From the NCBI GenBank assembly GCA_024689525.1, contig JAILDI010000115.1, forward strand, positions 1-23,330: 23,330 nt of DNA. Reading direction: 5' to 3'. Below the pieces are notes generated by a model. It ran no database searches. It was given only the letters and a program-made list of their open reading frames with translations, and was not told the origin of the DNA. The position numbers and the translations under genes are program-made. Source of the stretch: Bacteroidales bacterium (GTDB lineage Bacteria > Bacteroidota > Bacteroidia > Bacteroidales > UBA932). How positions within the stretch are numbered: the stretch's first letter is position 1; every line of letters starts with the position of its first letter. Shown piece after piece: positions 1-7,107 of this stretch.

Positions 1-204
1 CTGCCGCTTCCCGTCATAGGAGAAGGCCCGATACATCAGTACGGTCCAGACGGTCACGCCGACCAAGACCAAGGTAAGGATCAGCGAGAGAATCTTTAGC
101 CAGCCGACATCGATAATCAGCGTGAGAGCCAGGGCCACGGCTGTTGCTGCTGCGAAACTCCAAATCATGCCTTTCGGCATCCAGTTCTTATAGTTCGGCT
201 TCAT
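1..204 (-). CDS. Membrane-anchored protein, probable class I SAM-dependent methyltransferase (N-terminus only)
   Basis: Only the first 68 codons lie in the window; the rest runs off the left edge. The start ATG is at 204-202, 15 nt after the stop of the upstream gene, so it is the last visible gene of the ABC-transporter operon. After a short basic N-terminus (MKPNYKNWMPKGMIW) there are two hydrophobic segments, about residues 14-31 and 38-57, then FSYDGKRQ at the window edge. From memory, this N-terminus (two membrane helices followed by a YDGKR motif) precedes a methyltransferase domain in a family common in gut bacteria. The catalytic domain itself is not visible, so the function is inferred from the start only. 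The membrane anchoring is seen directly. Confidence 0.5.
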   Translation of the reverse strand, partial: MKPNYKNWMPKGMIWSFAAATAVALALTLIIDVGWLKILSLILTLVLVGVTVWTVLMYRAFSYDGKRQ

Positions 205-219
205 ATTCAATGATGATTT

Positions 220-852
220 TTATATGCTTTTGGTTCGCTCCCAGACCTCTCCCCTGCGGTGCCTCACAAAGCGGAAGTCGCAGCAGTCTCCGCCCTGACA
301 GAGAGTCTGGGTGCGGATGAAATCGATGTTATGAAGGTTGCCGTAGTTGATGATGTCGCTGCGGCAGAACATGGGGCCGAAGCGCTCCAGCACACCGTGC
401 TTGGAGAATTCGTATTTGTACAGGCACTCCAGCGTCTCGAAGTGGTAGTATTCCTTCGGGTCCTCTGGATGCCAGACGTACTTCCACCCCTTTCCCGATC
501 CGTACTTGAAACCCAGCGGGATGATCTTCCGCATCACCGAGAGGAAAAACGGCAGCTTGGAGAGTTTCCGGAACCCCTCCGGATTCAGTGCTGCCCACAT
601 GTGTGTAGAGATGAGTTCGAAGGCTTCCTCCGGCGACTTCCCGTTACGCTGAAGCACGTCGTCGATGGCGATGGTCGGGAGAATGTTGCAGAAGTGGCCG
701 TAGTTGCCTTTGTCCTCGTAATCCCGCTCTTCCTCAATGAGCCCGGCCATCCTGGAAAGGACTTCCTGCTGGACGGCCGGGTCAAGCGTCCCATAAAGAA
801 CGGCGTATCGACCATTCATAACCATATTCAGAGGTTCGTAGATTCTTTTCAT
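220..852 (-). CDS. L-2-amino-thiazoline-4-carboxylic acid hydrolase family protein
   Basis: A 210-residue soluble protein. The C-terminal part has the family pattern FIRTQTL followed by GGDCCDFRF (residues 178-195), preceded by a cysteine-containing segment FCRSD (162-166). This layout matches the ATC hydrolase family (PF14196 in my recollection). The founding enzyme opens the thiazoline ring of 2-amino-thiazoline-4-carboxylate to N-carbamoyl-cysteine; most family members have no tested substrate. No signal peptide or membrane helix is seen, so it is likely cytoplasmic. Its ATG overlaps the stop of the upstream membrane gene by 4 bases (ATGA), implying translational coupling. In this operon it may process a compound brought in by the ABC transporter. 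Family call is fairly sure, substrate unknown. Confidence 0.72.
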   Translation of the reverse strand: MKRIYEPLNMVMNGRYAVLYGTLDPAVQQEVLSRMAGLIEEERDYEDKGNYGHFCNILPTIAIDDVLQRNGKSPEEAFELISTHMWAALNPEGFRKLSKLPFFLSVMRKIIPLGFKYGSGKGWKYVWHPEDPKEYYHFETLECLYKYEFSKHGVLERFGPMFCRSDIINYGNLHNIDFIRTQTLCQGGDCCDFRFVRHRRGEVWERTKSI

Positions 853-1412
853 AGGTTGGAGGCCGATCTCTTCAGCGTGTGTTCTGCCAGACGCATGGCG
901 AGCATGGCAACGGGAACGGTCAGAACCAGTACGACAATCATCATCGGAATATTGTTGATGACAGGAATCATCAGTTGGTCATATCCCTCGGGCATTTCTT
1001 CGACAGCTGCGGCAAGGGAGCCCTCCGTGTCCGTCCACCAGTGGGAGATGTAGGCGAAGAAAGAGAACGCAAAGGGAATGAAACTCCAGCGGACTCCTTT
1101 CTTCGTATCATAGCCGAAGACCTTCCTGAGCAGTTCGGCCAGTGCCGTTATGACAACCGTCGCCATAATATAGCCCAGGTCGGCCTCGCCAGCGATCAGG
1201 AACAGGACGAGGATGAATCCGTTCAGGGCCGTCGCCGCTCCGAAACCCCGGATAATGGAGCAGGTATAAAGATAGATGAATGCGAATACCAAGGGCAGAA
1301 GAGCCCCTATGTACGCATAGCATGCCGGGTGAATGGCGCCGCTTGCGGCACCGAGGATGAATGTTAACAGATAGGCAACAGCCATCAGAATGACTTTGAA
1401 TGCGGGTTTCAT
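849..1412 (-). CDS. MptD/Trep_Strep-type ECF transporter S component (putative)
   Basis: A 187-residue integral membrane protein with about five hydrophobic segments (near residues 5-25, 30-52, 58-80, 100-120 and 150-173). The early motif GAASGAIHPACYAYIGALLP and the later FFAYISHWW resemble the MptD family of substrate-binding S components (PF09605 type). Such proteins normally pair with an EcfT/EcfA energising module, but none is seen here; it lies 13 nt after the second ABC half-transporter and shares an ATGA overlap with the hydrolase that follows. It may deliver substrate to the ABC pair or act with a distant ECF module. The start ATG at 1412 has no strong Shine-Dalgarno, which is usual in Bacteroidota. 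Family assignment is by eye. Confidence 0.62.
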   Translation of the reverse strand: MKPAFKVILMAVAYLLTFILGAASGAIHPACYAYIGALLPLVFAFIYLYTCSIIRGFGAATALNGFILVLFLIAGEADLGYIMATVVITALAELLRKVFGYDTKKGVRWSFIPFAFSFFAYISHWWTDTEGSLAAAVEEMPEGYDQLMIPVINNIPMMIVVLVLTVPVAMLAMRLAEHTLKRSASNL

Positions 1413-1425
1413 ATGCTACTAAGGT

Positions 1426-3156
1426 TTAAATGTTCCATTCAAGGGCTCCCTGCTGGATGTCCTGCATCCGCTTGTAAAAGCCGCCGGAAGCCGTAAGTTC
1501 AGCCGGAGTTCCACACTCTTCTACCTTGCCATCTTTCAAGACCACAATCTTGTCAGCCCCGGCTACAGTACGCATGCGGTGTGCGATGATAATCACCGTC
1601 TTATCCTTGACCAGCCGTGACAGGGATTCCTGGATAAACGTCTCGTTCTCCACGTCCAGGGAAGCAGTAGCTTCGTCCAACAGGATGATGGGGGCATCTT
1701 TCAGGAAGGCGCGGGCGATGGAAATCCGCTGGCGCTCTCCTCCCGAAAGTTCACATCCATTTTCGCCGATCATCGTATTCCATCCTTGCGGCAGTTTCTC
1801 AGCGAAGACATCCACGTGGGCCAGCCGTGCGGCTGCAATGATTTCCTCTTCCGAAGCATCCTTTCGGCCGATGCGGATATTCTCCAGTACGGTATTATTG
1901 AACAGTGTAACGTCCTGGAACACGATGGAATAGAGGCTCATCAGCGTCTCAGGGTCTATCTGGGAGATATCCATCCCACCCACCGTGATGGTGCCGGACG
2001 GGATGTCCCAGAAGCGGGAAGCCAGGCGGGAGATGGTGGTCTTTCCGGAGCCGGAAGGGCCGATGAGTGCGGTCACCTCTCCTTGCTTCGCCGTGAATGA
2101 AACCCCGTCCAGAACCGTCTCAGACGAATCATAGGCAAAGCGGACATCCTTGAATTGGATATCATAGCCCCTGTTGGAAAGGGATTCCTCTCCACGCTGC
2201 TCCGGGTGATTGAGGATTTCGTCCATGCGTTCCGACTGGATGCCCAGCGACACCACGGCACCCAGGTTGATGAGCGAACCGGACATCGGGTCGTACAAAC
2301 GGGACGCCACCAGCAGAAACATGAAGAATGTCAGCACATCCAGGCTTCCGGCGGAAAGCAGCATGGCTCCGACCAGGGCAATGGTCGCTATGCCCAACTT
2401 CAGGATCATCTGCCCGCTGACGACAAAGATGGCAACGCCCAGCTCGGCCTGGATGGCCCGCTTCTCCACCAAGTCGATGCGAGGCCAAAGCCCCTGCAGG
2501 TATTTACTCTCCGCATCGTTGGCCCGGATGTCCTGGAACGCTTCCAATCCCTCCTGGATGCTGTCCGCCAGCGCCACCTTCGCTTGCACGTTGCGGCGGT
2601 TGAAGCGATTCTGGAATTTGGACGAAAACAGGACGATGCCGATGGCGATGGGAATGACCCAGACGGCAGCGAGCGCCATTCTCCAGTCGAAGAAGAACAG
2701 GCTGATGCCGATGAGCGTCGTGGAAATCATCGACCCGATGAGCTCCGGCACCCAGTGGGACGTCCCGGTCTCGATGGTGGCCGCATCGGCCATGATGGTG
2801 CTGGTGAGGTCGGCCAGATCTTTCTTGCCGAAGAAAGACAGCGGCAGGCGGCGCAGCTTCTCGGCCAGCGAGATTCTCCGGCGGCCGCTCTCGAGATAGA
2901 CGGTCACGAACTGATAATTGTACTTGACGTATTCCATGGCCGCCACCGCCAGCAGGCAGGCACCGATTTTCCAGATATATCCCCAGGTATTCAAGGCGTT
3001 ACCTTCCATCAGGTCCTTCACCAGGAAGAACAGAAGGCCTACCGGCAACATGAGGACGATATCCATCGCAGCGCTGGCAAGGCTGGATTTCATCAGATCT
3101 TTCGCGCCCTGACGGCTAAGGGCATATTTATGCCGAAGAGTTTCTATGATGCTCAT
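1426..3156 (-). CDS. ABC transporter, fused permease/ATPase (IrtB/YbtQ-like half)
   Basis: A 576-residue half-transporter in the inner membrane. Residues 1 to about 310 form a six-helix ABC exporter-fold domain. The ATPase domain has Walker A GPSGSGKTT (366-374), Q-loop Q414, signature LSGGERQR (470-477), Walker B ILLDEATASLD (491-501) and switch H526. An upstream in-frame ATG at 3246 would add 30 residues but sits inside the preceding gene. The start at 3156 forms an ATGA overlap with that gene's stop and begins with the natural sequence MSIIETL, so I prefer it. Together with the preceding half it resembles the IrtAB/YbtPQ heterodimers, which have an exporter fold but import iron-siderophores. 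The import direction is inferred from this resemblance. Confidence 0.85.
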   Translation of the reverse strand: MSIIETLRHKYALSRQGAKDLMKSSLASAAMDIVLMLPVGLLFFLVKDLMEGNALNTWGYIWKIGACLLAVAAMEYVKYNYQFVTVYLESGRRRISLAEKLRRLPLSFFGKKDLADLTSTIMADAATIETGTSHWVPELIGSMISTTLIGISLFFFDWRMALAAVWVIPIAIGIVLFSSKFQNRFNRRNVQAKVALADSIQEGLEAFQDIRANDAESKYLQGLWPRIDLVEKRAIQAELGVAIFVVSGQMILKLGIATIALVGAMLLSAGSLDVLTFFMFLLVASRLYDPMSGSLINLGAVVSLGIQSERMDEILNHPEQRGEESLSNRGYDIQFKDVRFAYDSSETVLDGVSFTAKQGEVTALIGPSGSGKTTISRLASRFWDIPSGTITVGGMDISQIDPETLMSLYSIVFQDVTLFNNTVLENIRIGRKDASEEEIIAAARLAHVDVFAEKLPQGWNTMIGENGCELSGGERQRISIARAFLKDAPIILLDEATASLDVENETFIQESLSRLVKDKTVIIIAHRMRTVAGADKIVVLKDGKVEECGTPAELTASGGFYKRMQDIQQGALEWNI

Positions 3157-4913
3157 TTGATGTTCCATTTGACAGATTCCACATACTGTTTCCACATAGA
3201 GGCGTACTTGCCGCCTTTCTCCAGAAGAGCTTTGTGCGAGCCGCACTCCGTCACGCGTCCTTCCTCCAGCACAAAGATGCAGTCCGCTCCGGTCACGGAA
3301 GAGAGCCGGTGAGCGATCATGATGATGGTCTTGCCCTCGGTGGCCATCTCGGTGAAGGCCTGTTGCACGCGGGTCTCGTTGTCCGGATCCGCGAAGGCCG
3401 TCGCCTCATCCAGAATGACGATGGGCGTGCCTTTTAGGATCACGCGGGCGATGGCCACCCGCTGCTGTTCGCCTCCGGAAAGATAGGTTCCCTGCGTGCC
3501 GATGACGGTGTCGATGCCACCGGGCAACTTGGCAAGGATATCGTCGCACTGGGCCTTATGCAAGGCCTCCAGCACCTCTTCCCGGGTGGCGTCAGGTCTG
3601 CCCAAGCGGACGTTCTCGAAGATGCTCGTCTTCAGCAGTCGGCTGTCCTGGAACACAAAGGAGATACGGTCCATCAGATCCTTCTTGCGGATATGGCGGA
3701 TGTCCACGCCACCCAGGGTGATGGCCCCTTCGGTCACGTCAAAGAAACGGGCGATGAGACTGGCCGTCGTGGTCTTTCCGCCACCGGAAGGGCCCACAAA
3801 AGCGATTTTCTGCCCGGGTTGGATGTCCAGTGAAATGCCGTCTACCGCAAAGCGTTCGGCTTCCGGATAGCGGAAACGGACATCCTTGAGCCGAATTTCA
3901 TTGTCCTCCGGCAACTTGGCATCCAAAGGATCCGAGAGCGGATCGATCGAGAGAATCCGTCCCGTCTTGTCCAGCGCCTCGACCACGATCATTTCGTTCT
4001 CGCTGGCGAACATGATGCGGTTCAGGGTGACAGCGATGGCCGGCGTGATGATGATGTAATACAACAGGTTCAGCAGGAACTCGGGCGAATATGTCCCGTT
4101 CTTCACGACGATCAGCGTCAGCGCGATGAGCACCGCAAAGGAAGCGTTGACGAGCGTCGTGTAGAGGGTCATCGGTCGCCGCAGATCAATCGTATAGGCA
4201 ATCACCCATTGTTTGTATTGGTCGATGGATTCTTTGAAACGCTTGAAGGAGAAGACCGACTGGCCGAAGGTCTTCACCACCGGAATGCCGCGGACGTACT
4301 CGACGGCCTCGTTGGACATTGCATCCAGCGCCTTGTTGTATTCCCCCAGCTTCCTTCGGAGCGTCGGGCCCGTCATCAGGGAGACCATCACGATGATGGC
4401 CAGCAGGACCGTTCCCAGGCACAGAAGCCCCATCCTCCAGTCAAAGAGGAACATCAGCACCGCAAGTCCGGCCATCGTGGCGTACATGCCGGCCTTGTCC
4501 GGAAGCTGGTGGGCCAGATAGGTCTCCGTGGATTGGGTCGATTCCTGCACCCATTTGCGCACCTTGCCGCTACCCAGCGTATCCAGAAAGCCTATGGGCA
4601 GGGTCATGATATGCTGCATCAGCGCCTTGCGCATATTGGCTGCAATCCTGAATGCCGCCAGATGCGAACACATCAGGGCGCCGAAATATACGACAATGGT
4701 GGCGATGGCATAGGCCACGGCCATCCAGCCGTAATGGGCGATGCGGCTGTAATCTCCGGCGATCACATCCCGCAGGATGGCCCAGATATAGAGGAAAGGG
4801 ACCAGGGCGAGCAATTGGCTGATGCCCGAGATGACCATTGACAGGTAGGTCAATCCCTTTCTCTTCCCCGCGTATGCGAGGAGAGGCTGCAGAATCGGTT
4901 TCTTCTTATCCAT
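3153..4913 (-). CDS. ABC transporter, fused permease/ATPase (IrtA/YbtP-like half)
   Basis: A 586-residue half-transporter and the first gene of the operon. The membrane domain spans about residues 15-310. The ATPase domain has Walker A GPSGGGKTT (374-382), Q422, signature LSGGEQQR (478-485), Walker B IVILDEA (498-504), and H535. After Walker B the D-loop region reads TAFADPDNE instead of the usual TASLD; this AFADP variant is what I associate with one half of siderophore-importing pairs such as YbtP/YbtQ and IrtA/IrtB. The other half in this operon has the standard form, so the dimer is asymmetric. It has no IrtA-type N-terminal siderophore-interacting (flavin reductase) domain. Transcription probably starts near 5085 and passes an attenuator-like terminator before the ATG. 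Confidence 0.87.
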   Translation of the reverse strand: MDKKKPILQPLLAYAGKRKGLTYLSMVISGISQLLALVPFLYIWAILRDVIAGDYSRIAHYGWMAVAYAIATIVVYFGALMCSHLAAFRIAANMRKALMQHIMTLPIGFLDTLGSGKVRKWVQESTQSTETYLAHQLPDKAGMYATMAGLAVLMFLFDWRMGLLCLGTVLLAIIVMVSLMTGPTLRRKLGEYNKALDAMSNEAVEYVRGIPVVKTFGQSVFSFKRFKESIDQYKQWVIAYTIDLRRPMTLYTTLVNASFAVLIALTLIVVKNGTYSPEFLLNLLYYIIITPAIAVTLNRIMFASENEMIVVEALDKTGRILSIDPLSDPLDAKLPEDNEIRLKDVRFRYPEAERFAVDGISLDIQPGQKIAFVGPSGGGKTTTASLIARFFDVTEGAITLGGVDIRHIRKKDLMDRISFVFQDSRLLKTSIFENVRLGRPDATREEVLEALHKAQCDDILAKLPGGIDTVIGTQGTYLSGGEQQRVAIARVILKGTPIVILDEATAFADPDNETRVQQAFTEMATEGKTIIMIAHRLSSVTGADCIFVLEEGRVTECGSHKALLEKGGKYASMWKQYVESVKWNIK

Positions 4914-4952
4914 ATTTCTGTTTCAATAATGAACAATGTTTCATTTTGTTCC

Positions 4953-4982
4953 AAAAAAAACGGCCGCCTCCGTGGCGACCGT
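4953..4982 (-). terminator. Intrinsic terminator in the ABC operon leader (candidate attenuator)
   Basis: Read on the minus strand: stem arm ACGGTCGCC (4982-4974), loop ACGGA, arm GGCGGCCGT (4968-4960), then a run of eight T (4960-4953; the last T of the arm starts the run). The 9-bp stem has one T-G wobble. It lies 39 nt before the ABC start codon and downstream of a good promoter at 5120-5090, so it is inside the operon's leader and could control read-through. It could also end transcripts from the two-component genes upstream. Confidence 0.8.
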
Positions 4983-5062
4983 CAAATCTGTATCATCTTT
5001 CTCCATCCGATGACCTCGAAATTGAGAATCCGTTTATGTGTGTCTGTCCTGAGCATCTGCAT
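4982..5062 (-). CDS. Possible 26-codon leader peptide
   Basis: A short ORF in the leader: it starts MQMLRTDTHK, ends GWRKMIQI, and has a TGA stop at 4984-4982. The stop overlaps the first base of the terminator stem, so a ribosome reaching it would cover the 5' arm. A 5-bp hairpin (GGAAC, GGT, GTTCC) just upstream of the ATG includes the only purine-rich candidate ribosome site. No homolog is recognised; the ORF could be chance. Confidence 0.35.
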   Translation of the reverse strand: MQMLRTDTHKRILNFEVIGWRKMIQI

Positions 5063-5089
5063 TGGGAACACCGTTCCTTTTTACAGCAG

Positions 5090-5120
5090 CAAAGGTACGC
5101 TCTTTCCATTTCCGGGGCAA
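5090..5120 (-). promoter_or_regulatory. Bacteroidota-type promoter of the ABC/MptD/hydrolase operon
   Basis: On the minus strand: TTG (5120-5118), a 20-nt spacer, then TACCTTTG (5097-5090), a full match to the TAnnTTTG -7 consensus with ideal spacing. Predicted start near 5085, leaving a leader of about 170 nt before the ABC start codon. Confidence 0.75.
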
Positions 5121-5170
5121 TCCCTATTTGTTGTGATTCGCGAGGATAATAAGATTTCGCACTACAATGC

Positions 5171-5935
5171 TCACCCCAAGTCCATCCGCTGCTTGAGTTC
5201 GCGGATCATTTCTGCAGTGACAGTGATGTGGACATGATCATAGGGTTCCTTCAGCACGAGCGTCTTGTTTCTCCGCAGCGTGGGCTTGATCATCAGGATT
5301 TCTCCAAGATTGACGATGTGGGTCCTCGAGACTTTCAAGAAGAGGGCGGGATCCAGTTCCTCGGCCAGTCTGGTCAGGGACAGCGGGGTGGTTCCGGATA
5401 CTCCGTTCCGGCAGAACACTTTCACATTGCCCAGATCATACTCCACGTAGCAGATGTCCTGGGTATCGACGATGATGGTCGAATCTATCCTGTTCAGTTC
5501 CAGTCTGGACCGGAAGGATTTACTTCCTGCAAATAAACGGGAAGCAACGCGCCTGGAATCGTCGACATGGGTGGAAGGCATCCTTTTCTCATACCTTCCG
5601 AGCGCATCTTCCAAGTCTTTGAGGTCATAAGGCTTCAGAAGGTAGTCGATGCAATCGTAGTCAAAGGCTTTCAGGGCGTACTTGTCATAGGCGGTCGTGA
5701 ATACGATCATGGCGTCGGTCCGGACCTTGTCAAACACGTCAAAACTGTATCCGTCGCCGAGGCGGATATCGGCAAAGACAAGGTCGATGTCCGGGTGTTC
5801 CTGTATGGCATCGACAGCCTGCTGTACGCTTGCGGCAGTGGCTACAATCTGGATGTCCGGCCTCAGTTTCCGCAGGCCGGCAGCCAACCCTGCGGCAAGC
5901 GGAGCTTCGTCTTCGATGATGATGACTCTTAACAT
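5171..5935 (-). CDS. LytTR-family response regulator
   Basis: A 254-residue two-domain regulator. The receiver domain (about 1-120) has the acidic pocket E8-D9-E10, phospho-acceptor D56 (FADIRLGDG), T80-T81 and K101 (LLKPYDL). After a linker, residues of about 150-250 form a LytTR DNA-binding domain, with the typical late motif KVSRTHIVNLGEI. The ATG (5935-5933) overlaps the kinase stop by 7 bases, so the two are co-translated. It presumably acts on the divergent barrel gene, its own operon or the ABC operon whose promoter begins about 50 bp after its stop; target is inference. No clear terminator was seen directly after the gene. Confidence 0.93.
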   Translation of the reverse strand: MLRVIIIEDEAPLAAGLAAGLRKLRPDIQIVATAASVQQAVDAIQEHPDIDLVFADIRLGDGYSFDVFDKVRTDAMIVFTTAYDKYALKAFDYDCIDYLLKPYDLKDLEDALGRYEKRMPSTHVDDSRRVASRLFAGSKSFRSRLELNRIDSTIIVDTQDICYVEYDLGNVKVFCRNGVSGTTPLSLTRLAEELDPALFLKVSRTHIVNLGEILMIKPTLRRNKTLVLKEPYDHVHITVTAEMIRELKQRMDLG

Positions 5936-6987
5936 AGCAGGTCGGATTGATGGATGACAGGGAGGAATACGGTAAAGGTATCCAGGCTCTCTTCTACAAT
6001 GATTCCCTTGCCACAGATGGTCTGATACCTGAGATCCAGGGTTGCCAGCCCGCTGCGTGGGCTCTCTTCTATGGAACGCTCTATGGGTGCCCTGTTGTTG
6101 GACACGCTTATCATCGACCCTTCTCCGTTTAGCGAGATGTCGATGTTCAAAGGGGAATTGCTCCCATGGCGGTTGTGCTTGACGGCATTTTCAACGAGGC
6201 CCTGAAGCGTCAACGGCGGAATGAGCCAATTGTGCCTGGACAATTGATCGTCCACATGGATCGAGATGTCAGCATGGCGGACGGCCAGATTCTTCCTGTA
6301 CTCCTCCATAAAAGCCAGTTCCTCGGAAAGCAAGACGACGGTGGCATCTCCCTTGGATACGATATACCGGTACATGCGGCTCATGGAACGGTTGAACGAG
6401 GCAGCGGCTTCCGGGTTCGTCTCGATGAGCGTACCGAGGGTGGCCAAAGAGTTGAAGACGAAATGATTATCCGTCTTCAGCTTGAGTTTTTCGATGGTGA
6501 CCTGCTGGGCAAGGGTCTTCTCCTTCTGGTACCGGTTGGAAAGATACGTGGAAAAGAACAGCGAGGTGAGGAAATAGGCAATCAGGACATCGCACAGGAA
6601 CACATCCCAGGACATCCATCCGATTCCCGGGAACAAGTGGGCATATACCAATGAAATCAGGCTCGCAATGAGCACGACACCCAGAAGCAGAAGGATATTC
6701 TGAACGACCAGCGAGGCGAAAGAATACCGGACTTTCCAGAAGACGTTGATGACGAGTTTGCTCACGGCAAACGAGGCTTCCATCAGGACAACCATCTCCA
6801 CGATGGTGCTGAGGAGCTCTCCCAGGAACGGGCGCCACCCCCCGGGCATCCCTGTTTGAGGCGCGCCGATGCTCTGGATGTACCAGAATGCCAGATTGAG
6901 CAGGATGGCCGTCAGCAAAGTGAGAAGATGCCTTCTTACAGCTACTCCCGGCTTCGATCCGTCGGATGAAAAGATGTTGATGTCCAT
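5929..6987 (-). CDS. LytS/YehU-type sensor histidine kinase
   Basis: About 352 residues from the ATG at 6987. Four membrane helices (about 21-37, 58-75, 89-119 and 126-149) form the sensor. A coiled linker leads to the His-kinase motif DNHFVFNSL with phospho-acceptor H175, then an HATPase domain with N-box PPLTLQGLVENAVKHN (about 257-272). An in-frame ATG at 7062 would give 377 residues, but a TACCTTTG box lies at 6999-6992, downstream of that ATG, and no promoter was seen further upstream; so I chose 6987, which would be translated from a leaderless mRNA. The kinase has no periplasmic ligand-binding domain, so the signal is probably sensed in the membrane. Partner regulator overlaps its 3' end. 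Confidence 0.9.
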   Translation of the reverse strand: MDINIFSSDGSKPGVAVRRHLLTLLTAILLNLAFWYIQSIGAPQTGMPGGWRPFLGELLSTIVEMVVLMEASFAVSKLVINVFWKVRYSFASLVVQNILLLLGVVLIASLISLVYAHLFPGIGWMSWDVFLCDVLIAYFLTSLFFSTYLSNRYQKEKTLAQQVTIEKLKLKTDNHFVFNSLATLGTLIETNPEAAASFNRSMSRMYRYIVSKGDATVVLLSEELAFMEEYRKNLAVRHADISIHVDDQLSRHNWLIPPLTLQGLVENAVKHNRHGSNSPLNIDISLNGEGSMISVSNNRAPIERSIEESPRSGLATLDLRYQTICGKGIIVEESLDTFTVFLPVIHQSDLLC

Positions 6988-6991
6988 GGTG

Positions 6992-7022
6992 CAAAGGTAC
7001 ACATCATTTTCGTTACGGGAAA
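6992..7022 (-). promoter_or_regulatory. Promoter of the two-component genes
   Basis: Minus strand: TTT (7022-7020), 20-nt spacer, TACCTTTG (6999-6992). Only 4 nt (CACC) separate the box from the ATG at 6987, so the mRNA is predicted to start at or next to the ATG. The 10-mer GTACCTTTGC here also occurs at the ABC operon promoter. Confidence 0.62.
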
Positions 7023-7072
7023 AGACCGATGTCGGGTTCACGGGCTTTTTTGCACGGTTCATGAACTGTTAT

Positions 7073-7103
7073 TTGATTCCGCGGGATTCTTGCACCAACT
7101 TCG
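7073..7103 (+). promoter_or_regulatory. Possible promoter of the large beta-barrel gene
   Basis: TTTG ending at 7075, a 20-nt spacer, then CAACTTCG (7096-7103), an imperfect -7 box, followed by 4 nt and the ATG at 7108. The spacing is ideal but the box differs from TAnnTTTG at two positions, so this is weaker than the others. Confidence 0.4.
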
Positions 7104-7107
7104 CGGC

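Noticed and set aside
3157..3246. N-terminal extension of the second ABC gene from an ATG at 3246
   Set aside because: It lies inside the preceding gene; the ATGA-coupled start at 3156 gives the normal family length.
2155..3312. A 385-codon plus-strand frame opposite the second ABC gene
   Set aside because: His/Gln/Asp-rich antisense shadow, crossing two real genes; no promoter or family match.
4985..5085. Known riboswitch in the ABC operon leader
   Set aside because: I looked for TPP, cobalamin, FMN, SAM and fluoride-type core motifs and found none; only the short ORF, a 5-bp hairpin and the terminator remain.
6988..7062. N-terminal extension of the histidine kinase from an ATG at 7062
   Set aside because: The only good promoter box (6999-6992) is downstream of that ATG and the 25 residues are not typical of the family; not excluded.
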